From: Keratinibaculum paraultunense | Lineage (GTDB): Bacteria > Bacillota > Clostridia > Tissierellales > Tepidimicrobiaceae | Reading direction: 5' to 3' | Length of the DNA stretch: 64,000 bases | Assembly (NCBI RefSeq): GCF_016767175.1 | Contig: NZ_CP068564.1 | Coordinates: 1,054,001 to 1,118,000 of the forward strand | In this document: piece by piece, positions 37,080 through 45,862 of the stretch | Layout: each line of letters opens with the position of its first letter | Position numbering within the stretch: position 1 is the stretch's first letter | The notes under the pieces: generated by a model | Told to the model about the DNA's origin: nothing | Databases searched by the model: none | The model's input: the letters and a program-made list of their open reading frames with translations, nothing else | Program-made: the position numbers and the translations under genes

Positions 37080-37802
37080 CTATGGTTCTATTTCTTCAAA
37101 AGACGATTGTAAAATAACTATGTCTACTCTCCTATTTTTTGCCTTGTTTTCTGGGGTATCATTAGGAGCTATTGGTCTATAATAACTATACCCAGAAGAT
37201 GAAATTCTACTACCTTTAATATTTCCTTCTTCAACAAGATACCTTAGTACATTAGTAGCTCTAATAGCAGATAACTCCCAATTTGTTGGATATTTTTTAG
37301 AATAAATTATAGGATCTGTATCAGTATGCCCTTCAACTTTAATCAATTTATCTTTAAATTCATCTCTGTTTAATATATCAGCTACATTTTTTAGTATTTT
37401 TTTAGATTCTGGTTTTAAATCTGCTTTTCCTGAATCAAAAAGGACACTATCCATAAATCTCACTACTAAGCCTCTTTCTTCTACTGATAAAATTATTTCT
37501 TCACCAAGTCCTATGCTATCGGCATATTTCTCTAAAATATCTTTTAATTCTTCTAAGTCCTCTTCCAATAACCCTTCAGAAGATTCAAGATTTTCATTTA
37601 AATCTAAAGTTGTTCCTCCCTCTAATACTCCTGTACCTCCTTGAAAACTACTCATTATACTTCTAAATTTTTGAGCATCAATCTCTGAAAAAGAAAACAA
37701 GAGTACAAAAAAACACAACAATAATGTAACCATATCACTATAAGTTGTAAGCCAATTTCCAACATTACTTTCTTCTTCTTTTCGCCTTCTTTTTCTCATC
37801 AT
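37080..37802 (-). CDS. motB: Flagellar stator protein MotB
   Basis: MotB anchors the stator to peptidoglycan and forms the ion channel with MotA. The 240 residues have one membrane helix with the key Asp23 in TTYSDMVTLLLCFFVLLFSF. The C-terminal OmpA-like domain (about 110 to 235) shows VEGHTDTDPI and NWELSAIRATNVLRYL. The start overlaps the motA stop by 4 bases. Whether H+ or Na+ is used cannot be decided from this sequence. Confidence 0.96.
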   Translation of the reverse strand: MMRKRRRKEEESNVGNWLTTYSDMVTLLLCFFVLLFSFSEIDAQKFRSIMSSFQGGTGVLEGGTTLDLNENLESSEGLLEEDLEELKDILEKYADSIGLGEEIILSVEERGLVVRFMDSVLFDSGKADLKPESKKILKNVADILNRDEFKDKLIKVEGHTDTDPIIYSKKYPTNWELSAIRATNVLRYLVEEGNIKGSRISSSGYSYYRPIAPNDTPENKAKNRRVDIVILQSSFEEIEP

Positions 37803-38584
37803 ACTCCCTCTTTCTCTACTTGTTTCCTATAATCCTTTCTCATCTCAGGAGGTATAAATGTTTTTAGCTTTTCTTCTATAATTCTAGGATTTTCCCCTGC
37901 TTGTATAGATAATAATCCTTCTACCATTAATTCTTTGACCAATATTTCTGATTTACTTCTAATCTTTAATTTTTGTGCCAAAGGTAAAAATATCACATTA
38001 GCTAACATGGAACCATAAAATGTAGTTACTAATGCTACAGACATATTTGGACCTATAGAACTTGGATCATCTAATTGACGTAACATATTTATTAATCCAA
38101 TTAATGTCCCAATCATACCAAAAGCAGGTGCATATGTAGCCATTGTTTCAAATATACTTTGCCCTTCTGCGTGCCTCTCCTCTAAAAAAACCAACTCTGT
38201 TTCCATTATATTTCTTACCAATTCAGGATCAGTCCCATCAACCACCAACATAATCCCTTTTTGTAAAAACTCATCTTCTAATTTTTCTGCATATTCCTCT
38301 AAAGAAAGTAATCCTTCTTTTCTTGCTACATTAGCTAAACTAATGATTTCTTGTATCACTTCATCAGGAGATATTTCTTCATAAGAAAAAGCTTTTTTTA
38401 TAACCTTAAATGTTTTAAGAAAATCTTCCATGGGAAAACTAGCTAAAGTTGAAGCTATTGTTCCTCCTAATGTAATAATTAAAGAAGGTATGTCTATGTA
38501 AGCTTTTAACTCCCCTGATGAAAGTATTCCCCCTACAATAAATACAAGTCCTAAAAGGAGACCAACTATTGTTGATATGTCCAA
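37799..38584 (-). CDS. motA: Flagellar stator protein MotA
   Basis: MotA is the membrane stator subunit that pushes on FliG. The 261 residues have four membrane helices. Recognisable parts are TIVGLLLGLVFIVGGI at the start, ADVARKEGLLSLE-like sequence in the cytoplasmic loop (NVARKEGLLSLEEYAE), and YAPAFGMIGTLIGLINML. The start is a TTG after GAGGTG. In B. subtilis motAB is far from this operon, but in many Clostridia it lies here, next to flbD. Confidence 0.96.
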   Translation of the reverse strand: MDISTIVGLLLGLVFIVGGILSSGELKAYIDIPSLIITLGGTIASTLASFPMEDFLKTFKVIKKAFSYEEISPDEVIQEIISLANVARKEGLLSLEEYAEKLEDEFLQKGIMLVVDGTDPELVRNIMETELVFLEERHAEGQSIFETMATYAPAFGMIGTLIGLINMLRQLDDPSSIGPNMSVALVTTFYGSMLANVIFLPLAQKLKIRSKSEILVKELMVEGLLSIQAGENPRIIEEKLKTFIPPEMRKDYRKQVEKEGV

Positions 38585-38587
38585 TTG

Positions 38588-38800
38588 CTACACCTCTTTC
38601 CCTTCCATTTTTCTTATATACATTATAGGTTTAGACTTAAAATCTACAACTTTATCTATTATCTCATCTACCGTTTCAGCTACTACTATCTTTTGACCCG
38701 TAGTAAGTGTAATAACTGTATCCGGGGTTTCCTCTACATACAATATTAAGTCACTATTTACTACAAATTCTTTACCGTTTAATCTTTTTACTTTAATCAT
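38588..38800 (-). CDS. flbD: FlbD/SwrD family flagellar protein
   Basis: This small protein (70 residues from the ATG at 38800, which has AAAGGTGG upstream) is a FlbD family member: MIKVKRLNGKEFVVNSDLI, then VEETPDTVITLTTGQKIVV, then VDEIIDKV. The B. subtilis homologue SwrD (YlzI) is reported to increase flagellar motor power. Its direct coupling here to motA-motB (3-base gap) agrees with a stator role. A longer start at 38833 would run through the hairpin after flgE and is rejected. Confidence 0.93.
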   Translation of the reverse strand: MIKVKRLNGKEFVVNSDLILYVEETPDTVITLTTGQKIVVAETVDEIIDKVVDFKSKPIMYIRKMEGKEV

Positions 38801-38815
38801 AGTATCCCACCTTTG

Positions 38816-38845
38816 AAAGAAGGGTAGAACCAACTACCCTTCTTT
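38816..38845 (-). other. Stem-loop between flgE and flbD
   Basis: A perfect 12-bp stem (AAAGAAGGGTAG / CTACCCTTCTTT) with a 6-base loop starts 9 bases after the flgE stop. The U-tract is short and broken, so complete termination is unlikely in the middle of this operon. It may protect the 3' end of the flgE message or reduce transcription into motAB. Confidence 0.6.
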
Positions 38846-38854
38846 TAAAATAAG

Positions 38855-40255
38855 TTATCTTTTCATATTAACTAACTCTTGTAACATCTCATCTGATGTA
38901 GTTATAATTCTTGAGTTAGCTTGAAAACCCCTTTGAGTAGTAATCATTTCTGTAAATTCCATAGATAAATCTACATTAGACATCTCTAAAGTTCCTGCTG
39001 CAATAGGTCCATACCCACTACTAGCAGCTCTTCCAAATTGAGGTTCTCCAGAGTTTCTAGTATCAACAAAGAAATTGTTACCCATTTTTTGAAGTCCCAT
39101 TGGATTATCAAATTTAGCCAACATAATTTGTCCTAAAGCTTTTCTCTCACCATTGGTAAAAATACCTACTACAGTTCCTGTATCATCAATAGAATATCCT
39201 TCTAATTTTCCTGAAGAATTTCCATCCTTTGCATAAGGTTTTGCATCCATATCGTTGGCATATTGGGTAAGTAGCCTGTAACTATCTTTATCGTCTGAAC
39301 TAAATAAGATTATATCACTAAAGTTTCCCGATGGAGCTACCTTATCTATTTCCTTTTCATCTCTATTTCTATTAAACTTAATAGCATTTAAATTTGTTAG
39401 CTCAAATCTGAAGGTTTCAGCATCCTCACCTTCCACAGGGGAGCCTCCAATACTAACTAGTTTTCCCTCGGCGTTAAATATCAGTTTTAGCTCATTATTA
39501 TTTTCTAATACATCTTTTAAGTCAGTAGCCTCTACATAATTTCCTGTTGCTTGATCTGTTATCCTATCTACACTCATAGTCCAACTAAAGGCTTTGTCAT
39601 CATCGCCTGTTTTAATTTCATTTTTAACAAATTTAAAGGTTATAATGTACGAATTACCGAGGCTATCTTTTATAACGGTATCTGCCTTATGAGCATTTTG
39701 ATCCCCTGCTTCAATCCTAGAGTCAAGGTTACCTTCAAATATAATCTTAGTTGTTGCAGTGGGAGCCTTTGTCTCTGATCTGTTTATTCTAATGCCCCCT
39801 ATTTCTGAAGTAATATTTCCATCTTCGTCAGCTAAATATCCCAGCACTTTATATCCATCAGCTGTAACTAGGTTCCCATCTCTGTCCAAGGTAAAATTTC
39901 CTGCCCTGGTATAGTATCTATTCTCAAAATTAGTATCATCAGATACTACAAAAAAGCCTTCTCCATCTATCATTAAGTCTTCAGGATTATCCGTTCTTTG
40001 TGCAGGTCCTTTGCTATGGATTGTATTAATAGATCCAATAGATACACCTAACCCTATTTGTTGTGGATTGGTACCTCCTCTGCCTTCTTGAGGTGCACTA
40101 GCTCCTCTAATTACTTGACTAAATACCTCTTGAAACGTCATAGCACCCCTTTTGTAGCCTACAGTATTGACATTAGCTATATTATTTCCTATAACATCCA
40201 TCTTGTTTTGATGGACTCTCAACCCTGATATACCAGAATACATTGATCTCATCAT
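38855..40255 (-). CDS. flgE: Flagellar hook protein FlgE
   Basis: FlgE polymerises into the hook. The 466 residues have the N-terminal rod/hook motif (SMYSGISGLRVHQNKMDVIGN followed by NIANVNTVGYK), the DGEGFFVVSDD flagellar segment, a variable middle exposed domain, and the C-terminal GTLEMSNVDLSMEFTEMITT and QRGFQANSRIITTSDEML helices. The start has a GGGAGG site. A 76-base gap before it contains an AGGAGG-like sequence and a small hairpin but no further gene. Confidence 0.97.
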   Translation of the reverse strand: MMRSMYSGISGLRVHQNKMDVIGNNIANVNTVGYKRGAMTFQEVFSQVIRGASAPQEGRGGTNPQQIGLGVSIGSINTIHSKGPAQRTDNPEDLMIDGEGFFVVSDDTNFENRYYTRAGNFTLDRDGNLVTADGYKVLGYLADEDGNITSEIGGIRINRSETKAPTATTKIIFEGNLDSRIEAGDQNAHKADTVIKDSLGNSYIITFKFVKNEIKTGDDDKAFSWTMSVDRITDQATGNYVEATDLKDVLENNNELKLIFNAEGKLVSIGGSPVEGEDAETFRFELTNLNAIKFNRNRDEKEIDKVAPSGNFSDIILFSSDDKDSYRLLTQYANDMDAKPYAKDGNSSGKLEGYSIDDTGTVVGIFTNGERKALGQIMLAKFDNPMGLQKMGNNFFVDTRNSGEPQFGRAASSGYGPIAAGTLEMSNVDLSMEFTEMITTQRGFQANSRIITTSDEMLQELVNMKR

Positions 40256-40331
40256 AAATATTACCTCCCATCAATTGGGCAGTTGTATATCATCAATCAG
40301 TCAGATATACATAACCTCCTAAAAGGTCCAG

Positions 40332-40721
40332 TTATACAATAACTGCCCCATCTATATTTGTAAATACATTGTTTTTTAATTGTGCTTTATTAAATGTAGT
40401 TATTATAGTTTTGTTTTTTATACTAGCAATAAAAGCCTTATCTCCTACAAATATTAAAGCATCCTTTATTCCTTTTTCTTCTGCTTTATTAAATCCAATT
40501 TTTAATTGTTCCAATTCATCTTCACTTAATTTGATATTTCTTGTATCTATCCTTGAAATAGCATGTTTAGAAAATTTAATTTCATTATTTTTATTTTGTG
40601 TTTTTTCAAGTATATCTTTAAAATTTTTATTAGATATATTATTCATTTTCCTATTGTTTTGCGATGAGTTAATGATTTGATTTTCTAATTGTTTTATTTT
40701 TATATTATTCACAGTTATCAT
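40332..40721 (-). CDS. Flagellar operon protein of the TIGR02530 type
   Basis: This 129-residue protein has the pattern of the conserved small flagellar operon family (TIGR02530): FSKHAISRIDTRNIKLSEDE, GFNKAEEKGIKDALIFVGD, and a C-terminal KNKTIITTFNKAQLKNNVFT stretch ending in NIDGAVIV. No membrane segment or signal peptide is seen. Its biochemical role is not known. Placement between flgD and flgE suggests a role in hook assembly; this is inference only. Confidence 0.85.
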   Translation of the reverse strand: MITVNNIKIKQLENQIINSSQNNRKMNNISNKNFKDILEKTQNKNNEIKFSKHAISRIDTRNIKLSEDELEQLKIGFNKAEEKGIKDALIFVGDKAFIASIKNKTIITTFNKAQLKNNVFTNIDGAVIV

Positions 40722-40738
40722 CCTATTCTTGAATTACA

Positions 40739-41338
40739 TTAATCATCTTCCTTAGAATCTGCTTTTTCTAAATTTTCTATTGCAGTAACCAATTCATCAT
40801 AAGCATTTTGAATTTCTTCTAAAGCTGGATCTTCTTTATCAAATATTTCCTTAGCAGCTAATAAAGCTATGCTAAATTTTTCCCAAGTTTCTTTTGTATA
40901 ATTGGCTTCCTTCAGTTCTTCAGCGGCTTTTATTTTAGTCCATAATTCTATTTTCCCAACTTGATCTTCAGGATCTTTTCCAAAATAAGTTTCTAAAGCT
41001 TTTCTAATATTAGTTATTTCTTTAAGCATTAATACATTTGCTTGAATTTGATTTAAATTAATTATATCCATAGTCTCTAACAATTCTTCACTTAAATTTT
41101 CAACATTCTTATTTAAATTTTGCATCTGTTCTAAAGAGCTAAATTGTGCTAATTGCGCTATAAATTCCTTGTCTTCCATTGGATTTAAAGGATCTTGATT
41201 AGCTAATTGTGTTGTTAATAATCTTAAAAAAGCATCTTTATCTAAATCGTTTTTTTTAGTTTCTAAAGGTTTTTTATTATCTATTTCATCATCAATATAA
41301 CGAATATGTTCTTTATATTCTATATTACCTATTTTCAT
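40739..41338 (-). CDS. flgD: Hook-capping protein FlgD with a FIVAR-like C-terminal module
   Basis: FlgD caps the growing hook. The N-terminal 110 residues are the normal FlgD domain: [40 protein letters not shown], and then MQNLNKNVE. The last part is unusual. Residues about 137 to 191 ([38 protein letters not shown]) fit a FIVAR-type three-helix module, normally found in extracellular surface and glycan-active proteins, instead of the tudor and Fn3-like domains of enteric FlgD or the simple short tail of Bacillus FlgD. The gene context is entirely flagellar, so I keep the FlgD call. See findings. Confidence 0.93.
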   Translation of the reverse strand: MKIGNIEYKEHIRYIDDEIDNKKPLETKKNDLDKDAFLRLLTTQLANQDPLNPMEDKEFIAQLAQFSSLEQMQNLNKNVENLSEELLETMDIINLNQIQANVLMLKEITNIRKALETYFGKDPEDQVGKIELWTKIKAAEELKEANYTKETWEKFSIALLAAKEIFDKEDPALEEIQNAYDELVTAIENLEKADSKEDD

Positions 41339-41350
41339 ATTAACACCTCC

Positions 41351-42778
41351 TTAAGCCAATAAATTTATACTCCCTTTTTCATTTATAATTGGTAATGTAT
41401 TTTGCAGGTATGTCTCTTTTTCTATTAATTCTTTATTTTTAATTTTTAATTTAGTTGATGATTTATTCTGCTTTTTGTTTGAATTAAAATCTAAATCACT
41501 TTCTCTTTTAAAATCTTCATTTGTTCCTACAAACACCTCAAAAGCCTTTATTTCCAATCCATTTTCTCTCATATCTTCTTTAAGTTGATACAAATTTGCC
41601 TCTATAATATCTTTGGTTTTGTAATTATCTACCATTATTTTTGCTAATATAGATCCTTTCTCCATTTCCATCTTCAACAATAAATCTCCAAGAATTTCTG
41701 GTTTTAATTTAATTTTTACTTCTTGCTTAGAATTTTCTAAATTTACTTTCACCTTATCAACTATTTGCTTAAATATATCTTTATAATCTACTTGTTGAAG
41801 TTTTTGTTCATTTGACTCAATGTTTTCTGAATCAAATTTCTCATTAATAATTCCAAATATTAAATTATTATAGTCATTTTTAAATTCATTATTAAATTCA
41901 GGCTGTTCTCCTACAACTTCTTGTTCATTAACAATTAACATTTCATCTGCTATAACTGCTTCATCTTCAGATACAAATTCTTTTTTTAATAATTCAGTTG
42001 ATCTTATTTTATCTTCTTGAATATCAAAATAATCTTCCATTGTTGAACCAATCATTAAGTCATCTATATCTTCTAACTCTTCTATATTTTTATTACTATT
42101 ACTATTTTTAATATCATTATTATTCTTTATGTTATTATCTTCTAAATCCCTTCTTGTAAATATTTGCCTGTCTAAATTAGCAAAATCATCTTTTTTTATT
42201 GCATCCTTAAATTTACTTAATATTTCTTCTAAAGTATCATAAATACTTTCTATTATTAATTTTTCTTCTGTATTATTTTTAATTTTAGGTAAAAGAGCTT
42301 CAATATTTTCAATTAACTCTATCACTTCATTTAACGTTAAATCCTCCAATAATAAGTTGTCTAATAAATGTTCAATTTTTATATTTTTAACATCTTGAAA
42401 GTTGATATTTTGAAACTTTAGAAGATCAAATTCACTAGATATATTTTTAATTTCTAAATCATCTAATTCTTCTATTAGTTTTAATAATGAACTTATTAAA
42501 ACTAATAGTTCATCTTTTACTTCCTCTCCTTTATTTTTATTTCTTTTATCAGTAGGTAACTCATCTTGAATATGTTTTTTAGTGATTCCATTTTTAAATT
42601 TTGTTTTTTTACTAGAACCTTTATATTGCTTATTAATATTGCCTATTTCATTTTGTTCCTTTATATATTTTTCAAATTTTTTAGCAAAATTTTCTTGATT
42701 TTTTTTAGCAGATTTAATAGCAGAAAAATTGCCATTAGATGTTTTTATATCTTCTAAAATAGAATTTACATTTAACAC
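41351..42778 (-). CDS. fliK: Flagellar hook-length control protein FliK
   Basis: FliK measures hook length and signals FlhB to switch export specificity. The N-terminal 330 residues are Asn/Lys/Glu-rich and of low complexity, as usual for this family. The conserved C-terminal domain is near residues 345 to 440: VKIKLKPEILGDLLLKMEME followed by KGSILAKIMVDNYKTKDIIE. The GTG at 42778 sits after AAGGAGGTG; an ATG at 42796 would be inside that site. About 475 residues. Position between the MotE-like gene and flgD is conserved. Confidence 0.92.
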   Translation of the reverse strand: MLNVNSILEDIKTSNGNFSAIKSAKKNQENFAKKFEKYIKEQNEIGNINKQYKGSSKKTKFKNGITKKHIQDELPTDKRNKNKGEEVKDELLVLISSLLKLIEELDDLEIKNISSEFDLLKFQNINFQDVKNIKIEHLLDNLLLEDLTLNEVIELIENIEALLPKIKNNTEEKLIIESIYDTLEEILSKFKDAIKKDDFANLDRQIFTRRDLEDNNIKNNNDIKNSNSNKNIEELEDIDDLMIGSTMEDYFDIQEDKIRSTELLKKEFVSEDEAVIADEMLIVNEQEVVGEQPEFNNEFKNDYNNLIFGIINEKFDSENIESNEQKLQQVDYKDIFKQIVDKVKVNLENSKQEVKIKLKPEILGDLLLKMEMEKGSILAKIMVDNYKTKDIIEANLYQLKEDMRENGLEIKAFEVFVGTNEDFKRESDLDFNSNKKQNKSSTKLKIKNKELIEKETYLQNTLPIINEKGSINLLA

Positions 42779-42807
42779 TTTTTCACCTCCTTTCATAATA
42801 GTTGAAT

Positions 42808-44055
42808 TTAAATTTGAGGTTCAGCTAACTTTTGAGTTAATTTAGAAGCTTTATCAGTACTTATATAGTTCATAATATTAGATAAAGCCTTGTTTTTCAT
42901 TCTAGATAATACATCTATAACTATGCTAGAATCAGAAATTTCATAAGCTGGTTCGGAAAATATTTCTAATTGTGTTACAGTTGCATCATTATCCATCATC
43001 TTCTCTACAATCTTTGCAACTTTATCAGGGCTCATCTTTTCATATACAGTAACTAGATCATTAATTTTTTCGTTATATTCTGTCATAAATTGTATAGTTT
43101 TACTAATTTCTGTAGTTATAGACTCTTCTTCTCCACTTAATTCTTCTTCCCTTCTAATTACATTAAATAGTTCTTGTATAAATTCATCATCATTTATTTT
43201 TGATAGTATTTCTGCTGATTTGAGTACAGATAAATTTTTATAAATAATTCCTAATTCATTCATATTATAAGTATCAGTATTTCCTATTTCCTCCACTGCA
43301 ATTTCAATAGGTTTTACTTCATACAATCTAGCTAAATCAGCTAATCTTAAATATTTTGCTTTCTTATCCAATAATTTACTTTCTATACTTGACCTTTTAT
43401 CACTTTTTAATGAATATAATATTTCATTTTCATAAGGTTCATCTAAATAGTATAATATATCTACAACTATATCTTCATTCATCAAACTAAATACTTCGGA
43501 TAAATTATCTTTAAAATCCTTATCATTCTCTATCCTATTTGTTATCTCTTTAATCGTAATTAGCAAATCTTGATTTTCTAATCTATTTATTTCATCCATA
43601 AATTCTTTTTCTTTTCCTTTTTTTATTTCATCATACATAGAAGAAAGAAGATTTTTACTCTGCTCTCTATTTCTAATCATTGTTATTATTTCGCTAGTTT
43701 TTGTTGGAGAATTTGAATTCATGTTTTTTATTAGTTCAGCATACAGTTTTCCATCTTCTTTTTTTATTATATACAATTTATCAACAGCTGCACTTGGATC
43801 TAAAGACAAAAGATAACTAGCTAAGTATTCTTTTTTATATTCATTATCCTCATCGTCTGAGTTAGCAAATTTATACCCTAATTTCCCTGGCAATTTACTT
43901 AATACACTATTTGCTTTAGTATTGAAGGATTTATTATTAAAGTACATAAAAGTTAATATTGATAAAGGTATGATTATCAACACGAAAATTAGTATTAACT
44001 TTGCTTTCCATTTTTTCTTTTTTTTTGCTCCTTCGATGTTTTCCATATTTTCCAT
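42808..44055 (-). CDS. MotE/YlxF-like protein with MgtE-N-type domain
   Basis: The 415-residue protein has a lysine-rich start, one membrane helix (about 18 to 38), and a long extracytoplasmic region. The C-terminal part (VTVYEKMSPDKVAKIVEKMM, SRMKNKALSNIMNYISTDKA) resembles the MgtE N-terminal/FliG-M type helical repeat, as in flagellar MotE/YlxF proteins. In B. subtilis ylxF holds the same place between fliJ and fliK. This version is about twice the usual length and seems to have two or more of these repeats. Exact role unknown; a chaperone or structural role for basal-body or stator parts is the family-based guess. Confidence 0.8.
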   Translation of the reverse strand: MENMENIEGAKKKKKWKAKLILIFVLIIIPLSILTFMYFNNKSFNTKANSVLSKLPGKLGYKFANSDDEDNEYKKEYLASYLLSLDPSAAVDKLYIIKKEDGKLYAELIKNMNSNSPTKTSEIITMIRNREQSKNLLSSMYDEIKKGKEKEFMDEINRLENQDLLITIKEITNRIENDKDFKDNLSEVFSLMNEDIVVDILYYLDEPYENEILYSLKSDKRSSIESKLLDKKAKYLRLADLARLYEVKPIEIAVEEIGNTDTYNMNELGIIYKNLSVLKSAEILSKINDDEFIQELFNVIRREEELSGEEESITTEISKTIQFMTEYNEKINDLVTVYEKMSPDKVAKIVEKMMDNDATVTQLEIFSEPAYEISDSSIVIDVLSRMKNKALSNIMNYISTDKASKLTQKLAEPQI

Positions 44056-44069
44056 ATTTAATCCCCCTA

Positions 44070-44507
44070 TTATTGGGTACTAGTTTTATAACTTATAATT
44101 GAATCTATATGTTTTTCTTCATTTTTTTGTAAATGATAGATATGCTTCTTATATTCCTGCTCTTTTAATTTTTCAAATATTTTCTTTTCCTTCACAGCAT
44201 TTATCATCTCTTCTTTTGCTTTTTCAGCATCTTTCCTAATGTTTTCAACAATTTGTTTTTGTAAATTTAATTTCTTACTTAAATCATTAATATAATTATT
44301 ATACATAACTAAGTTGCCAACACTAGTTTCTTCAGTAGATATGTTTTTTTCATCTTTTACATTTGTTATAATTTGATTAATTTCATTTAATTTATCTTCT
44401 TCTGCAATTAATTTTTTTTGTGCTACTCCATATTGACTTTTCTTATAGTCTTCAATAGTCTTTTTATAATTTAGAACCCTTTCAAATCTAAAATTAAAAT
44501 TTGCCAT
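44070..44507 (-). CDS. fliJ: Flagellar export chaperone FliJ
   Basis: FliJ is a coiled-coil protein in the export ATPase complex, acting inside the FliI ring. The protein is about 145 residues, starts FNFRFERVLNYKKTIEDYKK, and is almost wholly helical and charged. I use the ATG at 44507 (MANFNF), which follows GGGGGAATGGTGG. The ATG at 44522 would overlap the fliI stop and lie in that site. Confidence 0.93.
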   Translation of the reverse strand: MANFNFRFERVLNYKKTIEDYKKSQYGVAQKKLIAEEDKLNEINQIITNVKDEKNISTEETSVGNLVMYNNYINDLSKKLNLQKQIVENIRKDAEKAKEEMINAVKEKKIFEKLKEQEYKKHIYHLQKNEEKHIDSIISYKTSTQ

Positions 44508-44521
44508 CCACCATTCCCCCA

Positions 44522-45853
44522 TTAAAAGTTGTTTATCTTTTCATATATTGCTTTCATAATAGAAATGGTTTCTTCAAATGGATAACTTTCTAAAACTTCT
44601 TGTTTTAATAGTTTATCTATATCTTCCTTCAGTTGAATCGCTATATCGATTTTTCTATTTGAGCCCATTTTATATGCTCCAATATTAATTAAATCCTCAG
44701 ATTCTCTATAAGTTGCCATTACATCTTTTATAGCATTAGCCATATTCAAATGTTCTTTTTCTATTATACTTGGCATTACCCTGCTAACGCTAGCTAATAC
44801 ATCTATAGCTGGATAATGATTTTGGTTTGCTAATTTTCTTGACAATATAATATGTCCATCGATTATTCCTCGTACTGTATCTGTAACTGGTTCATTAAAA
44901 TCATCTCCATCTACTAATACCGTATATAATCCCGTTATAGTGCCTTTAGAAGAAGTACCTGCCCTTTCTAAAAGTTTAGGCATTACTGCAAAAACAGAAG
45001 GTGTAAAACCTCTGGTTACTGGGGGCTCTCCTATAGCTAGTCCAATTTCTCTTTGAGCCATCGCAAATCTAGTGAGGGAATCCATGAGTAGCATAACATC
45101 ATTACCATTATCTCTAAAATATTCTGCAATAGCTGTTGCCACCAATGCTCCCTTGACTCTTATCAATGCAGGTTGATCTGATGTAACAACAACTACTACA
45201 GATTTTTTTAAACCCTCTTCCTTTAAGTCCTTTTCTATAAATTCTCTAACTTCTCTACCTCTTTCTCCAATTAGACCTATTACGTTTATATCTGCAGAAC
45301 TATTTCTAGAAACCATACCCATAAGAGTACTTTTCCCTACTCCACTTCCTGAAAATATACCTATTCTTTGACCTTTGCCGCAAGTTAATAATCCATCTAT
45401 TGCTTTAATACCAAATGATAAAGGTTCAGATATTATTTTTCTTTCTAATGGATTAGGAGGATAATTTGATACAGGATACGTTTTATCAGTTCTTATCGGT
45501 CCTTTTCCATCTATTGGATTTCCTAATCCATCTATTACTCTTCCTATTAATTCATCTCCTACATTTACTCTTAAAGTTTTCCCGCTAGCAACTACTTTAC
45601 TACCTGAGGCAATGCCCTCCATATCTCCTAAAGGCATTAAAAGTATTTTATCTTCTTTAAACCCTACAACTTCTGCTAATACAGGTTCTGAATTATTATA
45701 TGGGTATATATAGCATAATTCTCCAATTGTTGCCATAGGACCATTGGATTCTATAGTTAATCCGGTAACTTTGGTAATATTCCCTGTATATTTTATAAAT
45801 CGTTTTTTATTAATTTCTTTTATATATTTTTTTATATTTATTCTTTCTTCCAT
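44522..45853 (-). CDS. fliI: Flagellum-specific ATPase FliI
   Basis: FliI is the F1-beta-like ATPase that unfolds and feeds export substrates. Motifs seen are the P-loop GIFSGSGVGKSTLMG, the Walker B-like DVMLLMDSLTRFAMAQREIG, and GEPPVTRGFTPSVFA. About 443 residues from the ATG at 45853, which has GAGTGAT upstream; an in-frame start at 45862 is possible. It lies 9 bases after fliH and abuts fliJ. Confidence 0.98.
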   Translation of the reverse strand: MEERINIKKYIKEINKKRFIKYTGNITKVTGLTIESNGPMATIGELCYIYPYNNSEPVLAEVVGFKEDKILLMPLGDMEGIASGSKVVASGKTLRVNVGDELIGRVIDGLGNPIDGKGPIRTDKTYPVSNYPPNPLERKIISEPLSFGIKAIDGLLTCGKGQRIGIFSGSGVGKSTLMGMVSRNSSADINVIGLIGERGREVREFIEKDLKEEGLKKSVVVVVTSDQPALIRVKGALVATAIAEYFRDNGNDVMLLMDSLTRFAMAQREIGLAIGEPPVTRGFTPSVFAVMPKLLERAGTSSKGTITGLYTVLVDGDDFNEPVTDTVRGIIDGHIILSRKLANQNHYPAIDVLASVSRVMPSIIEKEHLNMANAIKDVMATYRESEDLINIGAYKMGSNRKIDIAIQLKEDIDKLLKQEVLESYPFEETISIMKAIYEKINNF

Positions 45854-45862
45854 GAATATCAC

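Noticed and set aside
40256-40331. A tiny upstream open reading frame before flgE, ATG TAT ATC TGA after AGGAGG
   Set aside because: The spacing of two bases between AGGAGG and ATG is too short for good initiation, and the rest of the gap only forms a weak hairpin. It may be chance.
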